Assembly (NCBI GenBank): GCA_026874595.1
Contig: CM049307.1
Location: 37,118,862 to 37,182,861, forward strand
Reading direction: 5' to 3'
Source of the DNA: Sipunculus nudus
Taxonomy: Eukaryota; Annelida; Sipuncula; Golfingiida; Sipunculidae
Length of the DNA: 64,000 nt
The notes beneath the pieces are model-generated. The model was given only the letters and a program-made list of their open reading frames with translations, ran no database searches and was not told the origin of the DNA. The translations under genes and the position numbers were made by a program. Positions 1 through 12,300 of the stretch are shown piece by piece; the stretch's first letter is position 1; each line of letters starts with the position of its first letter.

Positions 1-655
1 CAGGTGGGTTGGTGGTGCCACCTGTCTGGTCTACAAGATAACTCTCCAAGATGGATGGACATGCCAAATTTCAGACCAATACATTGAACCACTCCTGAGA
101 TATGAGCAATTTTCACCCAAAGCAAATGTATGGATGGATGCCACGCAAAAAACTATTGCAGATGGCACGACCAGTCTAGAGTTGGAGATGACTGTCCAAG
201 ATTGATGGACACACAATTTCAGATCAAAACATTGAACCAACTAATGGACACACAATTTCAGACCAAAACATTGAACCACTCTTTAGTTAAGAGCAATTTT
301 CACCCAAAAAAAAAATATACAGATGGACACCACACAAAAAACAATAGCAGACGGCCCAACTCGTCTTGAGTACAAGATGGAGTAATCCAAGATCTATGGA
401 CATGCATAATTTCAGCCAAATACATTGAATCAATAACTAAGATGATAAATTGGAAATGCATGGATGGATTCCATGCAAAAATGATTGTAGGTGACCACCA
501 GTCTCGAATACGACATGGAGATATCCAAGATCGATGGACATGCAATATTTCAGCTCAATACATTGATCCACTCCTGAGGTATGGGCTGTTATCACAAAGA
601 GACCCAGCTCAAAAACATAGTATCTGCAAGACTTTGTTTTGGAGGATACAATTAA
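1..655 (+). repeat. Truncated copy of the GTATCCGC-hairpin element
   Basis: Diverged tandem units (TGGACATGC...TTTCAG...CATTGAACCACTCCTGAGAT) begin with GTGGTGCCACCTG near base 9. The end at about 613-652 (AAAAACATAGTATCTGCAAG...GGAGGATACAATTA) matches the end of the full element at 61510-61552. The left part is cut by the window edge. Confidence 0.7.
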
Positions 656-1429
656 TAACTTGCATAAGATTTCAATGAGTAAAATAACTTCAATATTTTG
701 AATTAATGACTATTTTCAAGATATTGAGGGTGTAAAAATCTTTCATAACGAAGTAATCAATGACACTGGATAATAATATTTTCTATGATTACTCTGCGGT
801 GCCATAGTATCATCAGACAAATTATCTTCCCTTTAAGAATAGCAGGCCTGCCAAAGGTAAAGAACCAAAAGAAAGAGTAAGTGCTCAAGAAATACAGTAG
901 ACTTCTTTGAAATAAAGAGTGAAAAAAGAGTAAAATTACTGGCGATTCCCCATTTTTTTATCAAAGTATGAATTAAGATGTGCTTCATATACCACAGTTA
1001 TGTAAATATATTGATACATATTGTTCCCAAATCCAGAGACAAACACGGTGCACATCCTCTGAACAAGGATAAAGGCATTTTCAACATACTGTGACACATG
1101 CTGGACATTTGCACACAGCAAAATTGGGAATTTTCTTATTCTTGTTCTCATTGCACTGTTAAAGCAGAAGAGAAGTAGTATACATGGGAATTCTTTCACC
1201 GAAAAAAAAAAAGTGCTGCTGAAAAAAAAAAAAATGAAAAAAGAGTAATTAGTGTCATTTTCAGGAAATCCTCAAAAAAGAAAAAGGGTGACTCTAAAAA
1301 AAAAAGTGTGATTTGGCAGGCCTGAATAGGTCCCGATCTTCAGCTGCATATACTGACACTTGGCAAGCGACCATGGTTTCTTCCATCTATCAACTTGAGA
1401 ATCAATATTTTACACCAAATATGGGAATA

Positions 1430-2090
1430 TTCAAGGCAAAGCCACTCTCATAGGAGAGGTCATGATCTCAATTTAAATATTCCTCATCGAAACACCTGTA
1501 TCTATGTATATGCATTATATAAATGAAATTTGTCAATTAGTTTTTTACTTATAATGCTCAGAGTACTCTCAAATTGCAATGAAGGGGTATTAAAAGGTGG
1601 GAAAACATAAAAAGGAAAGAATGTGGTGCCACCTGACTTCCACAGAAGACAAATCTTTCCAAGATCTTTGGACAAATTGATTTTTCAACTAATCCATGCA
1701 TCCCTTATTGAGATATTTATGATTTTGTGTAATTCTCACCAAAGATAGCAATATTCAAGGTCAAGGCCATGCTCATAGGAAAGGTCATGACACCAATTTT
1801 AATATACAACATCCATTACCCATATCTATGTACATGCATAATATGAAAGAAATCTGTCCATTAGTTTTTGACCTTTATGCTCACAATGTGGCAATGATGA
1901 GGGAATTAAAAGGCACATAACAAGAAAAGGATAATAGGTAGCGCCATCAATTTCTGGTACATGACAACAATATCCAAGATCTTCGGTCAACTTGATTTTT
2001 GGATCAATCATTACATGATTTCTTGAGATATTTAGGGAATTGGTGCGATTTTCTCCCAAAATGAACCTAGTCAAGGTCACTCTTATTAAA
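1430..2090 (+). repeat. Tandem repeat, about 320-bp unit
   Basis: ATATTCAAGGCAAAGCCACT (about 1427), ATATTCAAGGTCAAGGCCAT (about 1749) and TCAAGGTCACTCTTATTAAA (about 2070) head successive diverged units, each with CTCATAGGA..AGGTCATGA. One unit includes GTGGTGCCACCTG at about 1623, linking it to the GGTGGCGCCACC family. Confidence 0.6.
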
Positions 2091-2159
2091 GGTCATGACC
2101 TCATTTCAAAAGGCTTCATCCTCTCATCCTTATTTATGCACATTTCAAATCTGGTTAAG

Positions 2160-2480
2160 ATCCGTCATGTAAATGGTGACCTTTGACCTCATTAAATATG
2201 CGTGAATTTTGATGAGAAGGTAATTCTGGTTAAAAACACTATTGGTAAATACATATATGTATAATGAGTTTCATGCCATAGGACATTTGGTAAGTCACAA
2301 AGGTGCTTCATAAGTGCGGTGACCTCTGACCTCATTAAATATGCATGGATTTTAAGGAAATTGACCTTAGGTGAGATATTTTATTACCATTTCTGAAGAT
2401 TTGAACTATATCCTTCATATTCTTCGTAAATTATTGCAGTGACACCTCAAAGTAGCCTAGTGACCTGTGACCGTTTTAAC
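2160..2480 (+). repeat. Dispersed repeat (TGACCTCATTAAATATG family), copy 1
   Basis: GGTGACC(T)TTGACCTCATTAAATATGC recurs at about 2175 and 2319, followed by GATGAGAAGGTAATTC and TGTATAATGAGTT. The same order is found at 6721-6960. Confidence 0.6.
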
Positions 2481-2681
2481 TAGTGTGGAGTTGCCCATAA
2501 TCGAACTTGGGCTAGATAATCTGTTGATAAGTAATTATGGTAAGTATGTGCATGCTGCTGTGCAATGTATTTAATATACAATGTACATAATTACAATGTC
2601 ATAATTAAACTAATTATTATACAAAGATCTGTATATAAATAGTATATGAAAATTCTCTCTTTACAGTACTGAAGATTACAT

Positions 2682-2836
2682 GCACAGTGGAGCCAGTCTG
2701 AAAGGTCACCTGTATTATAAGACCACCTTGGGTGAACTGAAAGCTTTCACATTTGTTACAACTGACCAGTCTAATAAGACCACCTGTGAAAATTAAGACC
2801 ATTTTTGGGCAGTCTCATAATACAGGTTTCACTGTA
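2682..2836. mobile_element. TA-flanked MITE, copy 1 (Tc1/mariner-like)
   Basis: Ends CAGTGGAGCC and GGTTTCACTG-TA form short inverted repeats. The interior has GACCACCTTGGGTGAACTGA and AATAAGACCACCTGTGAA, shared with the copies at 21175 and 36541. It sits immediately downstream of Hrs exon 15, ending 47 bases away. Confidence 0.7.
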
Positions 2837-2882
2837 ATTAAATGAACACACACATAAACCTAATGATAAAATTTCCACTCAC

Positions 2883-3342
2883 TCTGCATGTTATAGACCC
2901 CTTGGTCTGGAACCCCCTGGGGTGGACCCTGGAACCCCGGGGGGTGCATGCCTTGTGCTGGGGCTTGATTAGGTGGTTGCTGCCCCTGCTGAGGGGCCAT
3001 ACTGTACTGTCCTGGGGGGAACATCCCTGGGGTCGGGGTAGGCTGGTAACCACTGCTTGGGACAGATGGCTGACCCTGGGGCTGGTTGAAGTTACCCCCT
3101 GGGGGTGGGGGGCCTTGAAACTGTGGCTGGCCAGGCTGACCTGGGGGTGGGAATCCAGGCTGAAACACTGGCTGTGATGTGGGTGGGGGCGGTCCTCCCA
3201 TTGATGGTGGTGGTCCCCCTGGTCCTCCCATCGAGGGTGGCATCCCATGCATGTACCCCGGTCCTCCTGGTTGGGGCTGATGGTGAGGTGATCCTTCTAC
3301 TGACCCTGCCGGGCTGAAGTTTGTCCCTGGTGGCTGGTACAT
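2883..3342 (-). CDS. HGS: Hrs exon 15 (Pro/Gln/Gly-rich tail, 3' end uncertain)
   Basis: Opens MYQPPGTNFSPAGSVEGSPH and runs through PGGPGGPPPSMGGPPPP-type repeats to GVYNMQ. The SPAGSVEGSP block is conserved in Hrs. At 2882-2877 the minus strand reads GTGAGT, a good donor, directly after NMQ. The alternative is read-through giving SEWKFYH and a stop at about 2860. Confidence 0.88.
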
Positions 3343-6300
3343 CTGTAAAAATAACATTCAACTGATATGATCTGCTGATCAAGAAAAATATTATGTATAC
3401 TTCCTGCAAGGGTAAGATAATTCTGATGCAGTCTCTCACATATATCTATACATATATTTATGCTATCTAAGGACTTGTAAATATATTATTGAAAACCCTG
3501 GAAATAAGTAATACCTTGGATAAAATATGCTGACTTATGGGCAAAGGACAGGTTAATGCTAAATGTGATTTACAGTTATGAAAGGGTAATATATAGATGT
3601 GGATTTGATTAGACGGTTTTCTTTATAGTGCAGCCAGAACAAGGGGGCTTAAAATTTGCTAATCTGGAAGTACATGTTTCTTCAAGTGCATTAGCTTGGA
3701 GTCTAATGCATGGGAGTGTGTTCTACTTGTAACAGTTTTTCTAGCACCAGACTATTTTAACTTGCCCTCTTAAAGTCAGGGCAAAAGCTTGGACCCATTC
3801 AATAAGATATAATTAGACTAGATCCAATGGGAGCTCGATTACCATTGATGGTAATCAACCTCCAATTGGATCTATATTAAGACATCAGATACAGTACATA
3901 CATTATGTGCATTAAATATACATGAATCATTTTCTGTTGACAAATCAGTTATGGTTTTGGTTTGTGTCACATACAACCTGCCAGGCTAGTGAACTGTAAC
4001 AACACAATTTATTTCGAAAAGGGGGTTAGCAAATGGCCAGCAGTGTCAACCAAAACATGCAGTATCATGCAGTAGAATCTTATTCAGAATTGCTCTGTGA
4101 CAGTTTTTCAACAGCTTTTTACTTACATACCATAAACCATGCCACATTTAATCAATACAGTGTTATCATCTATACAAAGGCCCTTTTTATCTACAGAGTT
4201 ATAACTTATGATTAAGGTACCGACTGACCTGGGGATAGTTGTACTGCATGGCCCTCATGTGCTGCATCTGTTTCTGATACTCCAGCCTCTTCTGCATCTC
4301 CATCTCCTGGTCTCTCATCCGCTGCAGAGCAAGCTGGCGCTGGTACTCCAGGTACTCCTGTAAAGACAAGAACACTCTATAATACACCTGGTTATCAATA
4401 TTAACACTAGCTGAAAAGCAAGTGGTCTCTGGTGTAAATCAAACCAGACAATCGTCTTCACTTTTTAGTTTTTATTTGATATACTGGAATTCTAACCTTT
4501 TCAGCATTCAGCATCAGCTAACCAATGTAAGAATGTCACGTCAATACTATAAATATCAAGTTTCCTCCTGGACAATAATTGGTCCATTTAGAGTTTTCAA
4601 AGCACTTTATCAAGGTGTTATGGAACACAACATAAAGAATGGCGAATAGATATTTATGTAGTGTTGGGAATTTATCCTAATTTCATGAATGACCATTAGC
4701 AAAAGTCAGTTGACCTCTATACACCATTAATCAGAATTAATTGGTTGTTTAGGAGTACAAAATTTCTGGCAATATACAGACCAGCACATGGTCTCTACTG
4801 AACGTAATAATTCTGTATCTATATGTGTCTTTAGCAACCTTAAGTTTTAAGGTAACAGACTTTTCATAAGAGTTTTCTTGCATGAACTAAATATAGGCAT
4901 ACATTTCCTTTTCACAAAGCCTATGTTATTTGCAAAACTTTGTAATTGATTATGGCACTGCAAGATCTATAATCAAATCTTTTTGCACCAACCGACTGAA
5001 CACTGATTATAATTATCAATCATCGGTACCTCACGATGTTTGTCAGCCTTTTTTCAAAGCATGTTTTATAATTTTGTTGTTTATTTATTTGTTTTTACTT
5101 AGACAGTAACCTCAGCCTCTAGCTTGATTGCAGCTGAATTTTAAGTGACCTGTTTATCAGTATCTGACCTGCTTCTTTTGCCTCATGACCTCCAGCTTTT
5201 GGGCCATCTGTATCTGTCTCAGCCTCTCCTGTTCTTCAGCTTCACGCCGTCTCTTCTCTGCGTGTTCCTCTCTCAGCGAGTCCAGAGCCTCACGGGCATC
5301 CTTCAGCTGGGCCAGCTTATCCTGCAGTGCTTCATAGTGGGCTGAAAAAGTGACAACCATCATAATCATCATGATTAAAATTAACAATCATCATAATCAT
5401 CATGTTTAAAATTAATTAGTTTGTTTTTAATGGTTGTCAGTTAATTCTAAACCATGTTAATAGGTTGGCTTTAAGATATAATACAGTGCTTATGTTTCTG
5501 GTGCAACTGTGTAAGTGATTTAAAACAAATTTCTGTTAATTCTTTAAGCCCCATCTAAGCTACCCAGTGAGCATACAATCTCAGCAACCATACTAGGTTC
5601 TACACGAAAGTTGATCTGTGGAACAAACCTGGTTTGTTCCCTGCCAATCATGGAGGAAGCTGCATGAAATGCTTGAATACCAGTTGGAAATTCAAGAGAC
5701 ATATTTTAAAAGGACTGACGGGTGTAATATCAGTAATAAAAAGTCACGTCTGTGTTACCTTGAAAACTGCAAAAAGGTCATCCATGTTAAGTCTGGGTCT
5801 GCTCTTTTGTAAGATGCATCAATAGTGTATGTATTATAACTGTGCCTCTTATTCCTTTCAAGTTATTGGCCTTACAGGTTTGAGCAAAATTGTCTCTGTT
5901 ACCTAAAACATGTCACAGTCATCCTAATTCGAATGTGACCTAATATTTCATTAAGTGCATCCCTTGTGTGAATATTGTGACTGTATATCAATCTGTTTTC
6001 CAGTTCTTGCACTTACACCATATTTCATATGTCCAGGTTGGACGGTTGGAAAGATAGACGGACATTCCCCATTTCTATGTCCCCCAACAGTGCCTTCTGC
6101 AGACAATATTTGACCCTAAGGTGTGACTAACTGGAGACAATGTACAAAGTTTGGTCTATGAAAGTATACGGAACCTTGTGGTGAATCATAAGCCGGAGGT
6201 CTTTTTTGCTTCAGAACAACTTTAAATAGGATGTGACCCACAGCCTGCCTGTGATGAGTGTATTGCCAAAACCACTGCATGACCATGGCATGATGTCTCT

Positions 6301-9300
6301 GCCGCATTACTGTGGTAACATCCAAACACACTACCACCATTCCTGCTGTAACTGTTTTTTTGTACAATAATAACATTAACGGGCCCTTATGTCACATACC
6401 TCTGGAGTCCTCCTGCTGACCAATGTACTTCATCAGCTGAGGGTGCATGGCGTTGATAGTCATGAACAGTGTCTGGACTGAGGAGTCGTTGGCGATGCTC
6501 CTGCCTCGCTGTGAATTACTCTTCATACGATTCACAAAGATCTCAATGCTGCTCTTCAGAGCATTTAGGAATTGTTGCTGCTCTGCTGTGTCTTCTGAGT
6601 CTCCGTTCAGTTGGTAGCTCTATAATGACATCACAGTGAAAGGGAATACAGTTATATGAATATCAAAGCATATGTAAGAATAAAATGAACAAGAGCACCA
6701 CAAATGTGCATAAGACGTGTACCTGGTGACCTCTGACCTCATTAAATATGGGTTAATTTTGATGAGAAGGTAATTCAGGTGGGAAATTCTATTGGTAAAT
6801 ATGTATAATGAGTTCCATGAATATCCATAGGAGTTTTGGTAAGTCTTCAAAGTGCCTCCAGAGTGTGGTGACCTCTGACGTCATAAAATATGCATAGATT
6901 TTGCCGGAAAAATCACGGAACTTAAGCGAGATTATTATTTATTATCATTTCTGATGAGTTTTATCAAAATCCTTCAAATTTTTATAAGTTATCATGGGGA
7001 CACCACAAAGTAGCTATCATAAAGAAACTACAAAATAGTAGACGGACGGACGGTATACCATAATACTCCCATCATATGATGGGCATATAAATATACAGAA
7101 AAATCCATATGACCATTATTTTGGTGAACTTTTCTATAGACATTTTGATACCTTTTATAGGTGATGATGAAAGCACAAAAGCAGTTACATATCAACACTA
7201 ATGGGTGCTGTTAGATATTTTCTCTCTAATCAAACCATTATGTGTCATAAGAAAAAAGGTCTTGAATCCTTAGCTGAATGCCAATAATAACAGTAAACCT
7301 GATCACAATGAGCTTTGAAAGTTGAATGTTATGTATGAGACAAAGGAGAACACACCTCCACAGTTTTAGGAGCAGCAGTGTTGTTAACATTCTTGGGCTC
7401 ACTGGTAGCGACTGGAGCGCTGGGCTGGGTGGTGCTGATTTGCTGATCCTCGCTCTTCTTCTCCCAGTAGTTACGGTTCAAGTACTTGGCGAGCTCAGGA
7501 TCCATGTCACTAGTGTCAATCACTGGGGTGCTCATCTGGTGTTAATGATAAAGATACAGAGTATACATAACAGCAGGGGTCTCATATTTAACATTTCAGG
7601 AATAAGTCCTGCACTCTGGGTTGATTCCATATCAAGTAAAAGAATGTCTACCAAAAATAATTTTCTTGAAGAGATTAATTTTCTTGCCCCATTCCACATA
7701 ATTTCTTATTGTTTCTATGAGACCAATTGAAACAATGCAGACCAATTGAAACAATGCAAGTGTCCTTTATATGTAAAGTATGCGTATTACCATGACATTT
7801 AGGCATATGGCTTAGTACACAAACATCCTTCCTTTTAAAATCACAATTTTGATAAAATAAAGTACATACTGCTGGCTGGGACATTGTGGCATTGGAAGCG
7901 TTGTCGGTCTTGTTGACAGTGCTGTAAACACTATAGTTGCTCTGTGGTCTTCCCTTCTGTAAAGTCAATCATTTAGAACAATTAATAAACTTACAGAAAG
8001 CTTGCAGACACTAAACCTTAATAATATGAGATAAAATGTTCCAGGTTTATTTGTTCAGGCCCCTTGTTATCAACATGCTGAATGATGATTAAAGTTTAAA
8101 ACGTTTAGTCCAAAATAAGTGAAGCTCTGAAATGTTAGCTATGCTGTCACCTGTTGAAGGGTGTTGCTCTCCTTATTGTTTGGTGGGCATTCACTGCACA
8201 TTCAACAACAAATTATGAGATTTGCAATGCTGTATGTCTTATGATAGCATGCTAAAGGTTTATGGCTAATTTAGGCAGCATTCAGCCTTCAAAGGTAACT
8301 GATAATGCCTGTATTGACAGGCATGAATGCCTTAGGATGGATCAGATCTCGTGGATATCAATTGATACATTAACCATTTTCAACAAGAAAAATCAGTCTA
8401 CCCAAGTTGCCGACTTAAAGGACATTGCAATATCAAATGGGTAACTGGCCAGTCATCATAAACAACATTCTTGTTGGACATCATTTTATACTGTTCATGT
8501 AAAGTATGGGTAAAACAGCAGTCAAACCTCACAGTAACAACCACAAATGGAACCTCAATCAAGTGGTAGTACTTTTGAGGTGGTCATCTAACTTCTAAGT
8601 GAGGTCTTATACAAAGAACAAAAAGATTTAGGACCATAAACAATTGGTCATTATTTTGAGATGGTCCCTTAAGAGAGGTTGTCATTAGGTGAGGTTTTAC
8701 TGTATTAAAACATTATCATTTATGGAGATATGTGGTCATGCTTACATCTTTCTTTGCTTCCTCCTCGCTGCGGGACAGAGCCAGAGCAAGCTGCAGTTCC
8801 TCCTCCTCTTGAAGTTCCTGCTCAGACTTAGATGGGGGCCCCTGTAATATTAAACAATGTTTGTTAACATCTATGTAATTCTGCAACTGTTTAAGCTTTG
8901 ATATTCTTGAATTCTTTCATTTCATTTTGAGCTTTAATTTCACTGGATTTTTTTCTTCTATTTCAGTAATGGTGTATATATAATGCATGACATTCTGACC
9001 AGTAAAATTCCCATTTCATGTTCATCATTTCAAAAAAATTTGGCAAAGGCAAAAATAGTTTAAAATTTTTCCTGCATTCATATTGTCATGTTAATAAGGC
9101 TTGTCAAAGTGATGGGTTTTACCTGTCCACCCAGAAGGCAAGACCCACACTATAAAATATGTAAAACTGAGCAACACAAGCATGCTTACATAAATCACAT
9201 TTGCTAGGGGATAATGGTGCTCTGTACATGTGCCAAATGTCTGCCATGCTCATGCATTCTAGTAAATATTTTTTACTCATTATTGGAACTACCCATTGGG

Positions 9301-12300
9301 CAGGTTTCAAAATGTTCTGGTTTGTCTGGATTGGAAAATTTAAGATTGCCATGCAAATACTCAATCAGTATTGAAAACTTTCCTATAATATTTTTATTTG
9401 CCATGGGAAAGGGGTATTACAATTTTTCTCATATTGATAATACAACTGAAATTTATATATATTTAAATTTTATTCTTATATACAATAAACAATAGATCCT
9501 CTATAAAAACTGCTTTAGCTCCAGCATGTCTGAAACAAACTGGGATACCTGGTATTCCAAGCATTTGTTTAATGTATTCTTAAAGGCTGCCAATTAGTAG
9601 ACTAGGCTAAAAGAGTCTAGGTCTTACCATAGGATGAATAAAGATTTGTTCTTAATAAATAATGTAACAGCATGGTTTTAGTGCTTAAATATCCTAGGGG
9701 TATATTTTAACCATTTATCTCCTCCCAATGAACTAAATAATCTACTTTAACATGCCATTTTAAATAAAATACCGATTTTCCAATAAAATAGGCTATCAAT
9801 GGCAGCAAAAACCAGACCAGAACAATTTTATGACCACAGATGAAAGGGACAAGTTCTTGATTCAAAAGGACAAAATACTTAAAAACTTTTGCATTAACCA
9901 GAAATTAAGGGCGCTTACACCTTCAATGATATTACATAATGCATATTAACATGTCACTTTTTCCTTGAATGTTCTTCTATAAAGTTCAGCATTTGTAAAC
10001 CAATGCAAAATAATTAAAACTAGATGTGGTCGGACAATGGTCCTCAGAGGGCCCCTCATTTCTGGTAGTGCTGGACTAGTTTACATGTGGGTGAAAAATT
10101 AAATTTGAAAAATATGACAAACAAAAACAAGTTTTTATCCATATGCACGAGGAAAAAAATCCAACTGGATCAAATGATATTAAAGAAGATATGCCTGAAA
10201 TAATGTGTGCAATAGAAAATCACTGAATGTAGTCTGTTGGCCATATTTGATTTTGAGCAAGTCTGTAATTCAATTGGTCTGGAGCCCTCATAGTCACCAA
10301 TGATCCCTGTGAAATTGGGAAAGCTGCAGTACATTGTTGTTGAGTTATTGCGCGAAAGAAAATCAGCGATTGGGCTATGGCAGCCATATTTAAATTCTAG
10401 CAGGTCTGTAATTCAATAGGTCTGTAGCCCTCATAGGTACCAATCATCCCTGTGAATTTGGAAAAGCTGCTGTAGTTTGTTGTTGACTTATTGCGCGCAA
10501 AAGAAAATCAACGATCGGGCTGTGGCGGCCATATTGGAATTCTGACATGTCTGTAATTTAACAGGTCTGGAGCCCTCATAGGTACCAATCATCCTTGTGA
10601 ATTTGGGAAAGCCGCAGTAGGTTGCTTTTGAGTTATCGTGCATGAAAGAAAAAAAGGCGATCGGGCTGAGGCCGCCATATTGGAATTATGACAGGTCTGT
10701 AATTCAATAGGTCTAGAGCCCTCATAGGTACCAATCATCCCTGTGAATTTGGGAAAGCTGCACTGGGTTGTTGTTGAGTTATCGCGTGCAAAAGAAAATC
10801 AGCGATCTGGCTGTGGCAGCCATATTGGAATTGTGACAGGTCTGTAATTCAATAGGTCTGGAGCCCTCATAGGTACCAATCATCCCTGTGAATTTGTGAA
10901 AGCTGCATTAGATTGCTGTTGAGTTATCGCACGCGAAAGAAAGTGTCACTGATGGAAGGATGGATGGACGGGGGACGGACTGACACGGTGATCACTATAG
11001 GGCACCGCTTGTCAAGCAGGGCCCTAATTACAATATTACTAAATACAGTTGAATACAGCTTTTTTTCATGACCACTGGGGTGTCTGAGCACATGTGATGT
11101 CTAAGAGCAAAACAACTTACTAATCTCTTATATTAACATTTAGTATATTCTTCACTGAAGAAACATAATAAATCCTACCAATGATTGGAACAATATCATA
11201 CATGATAAACAAGTATACTGATACTGATAGTGTCACAATGGAATTTACAACAATGCACAATGCTGAAAGCATAGTTTGACAAGTGTGTTTAAAAGGAAAG
11301 AAACAGTAGATCTACTATAGCACAGATGATGCATTCTTAAGCTTTATGAATAAAAGAAAAAATGTGTAATTTGTCATTAACTAATAGAAACTGCTGACTA
11401 AATACAGATTGTTGTTATTGTCATTGTCTACTTTCAAGTTCACATCACATTAAAGCCAGTATCTCATGAAACTGTGGCATAATTTCATACATGAAAGGCA
11501 GCATTCAAGGAATTAAACCTGCTATCTTCATCAAAGTCCAATATTTTCAACCAAAATATCATGCTACCATCATTTGTTAAGCAAATTTTAGGCTGAAAAA
11601 ATATTTAATTCTCTGTTTATTTTGTTGTATATATTATTATACACCTGGTTCACTTATTATCTACAAAAGGTGGTCTGTTTATTTACTGGTGTCAGTTGAG
11701 GGCAGAAACTGCCCTAAAATACCTTCTTGGCATTTTAACTGTGAACATGCTTTGCCATTTATCTGTTAACTTGCTAACCCTGCATGTGACCTTTGTAAAA
11801 ACTTTACGGATTATTATAAACTTTTTATCAAAATGCACAAACTAAACTCTTTACAAAACAGCAGGTTTCAGCCTGAAAGCCAGTTCTAATAATTAATAAC
11901 ATGAAACAAAAAATGAAACATGGCAAAGGAAAAACAAATACAATGATCTGAGACATAGTTATTTAGTTTAGCCCACTAAAATAAGGTCTGCTGTTATCAT
12001 GTGCTGAAATAGTAAAAAAAAAATTATATTTTACAAATTTAAAAAAACATATTATATAAGAAAGAACTATGTACCAGGTTTACATAGTAGACCTCAATCA
12101 CTATGAATCTGAAACATGTTTTGGACTTATTTTAAACTGAGGAGTTCTTGCCTGGGTTGCTACTTCAAGATCTTGTCTAGAATGTATTATCACATGCTTG
12201 AAAATGTATAATTAAAAGCTGAAAGGAAAAGTGAACGCAAAATTTTGAAGAGAGATGGTTGTGTTGAAAACTTTGGGTCTTAATGCCAGACAAAATGTGA

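Noticed and set aside
2838..3439. Other frames over Hrs exon 15, plus strand and alternative minus frames
   Set aside because: Shadow frames of a GC-rich exon whose true frame continues exon 14 and matches the Hrs tail.
10261..11000. CRISPR-like regular repeats
   Set aside because: The units are about 145 bp with no unique spacers, in a eukaryotic intron; they fit a tandem-core mobile element.
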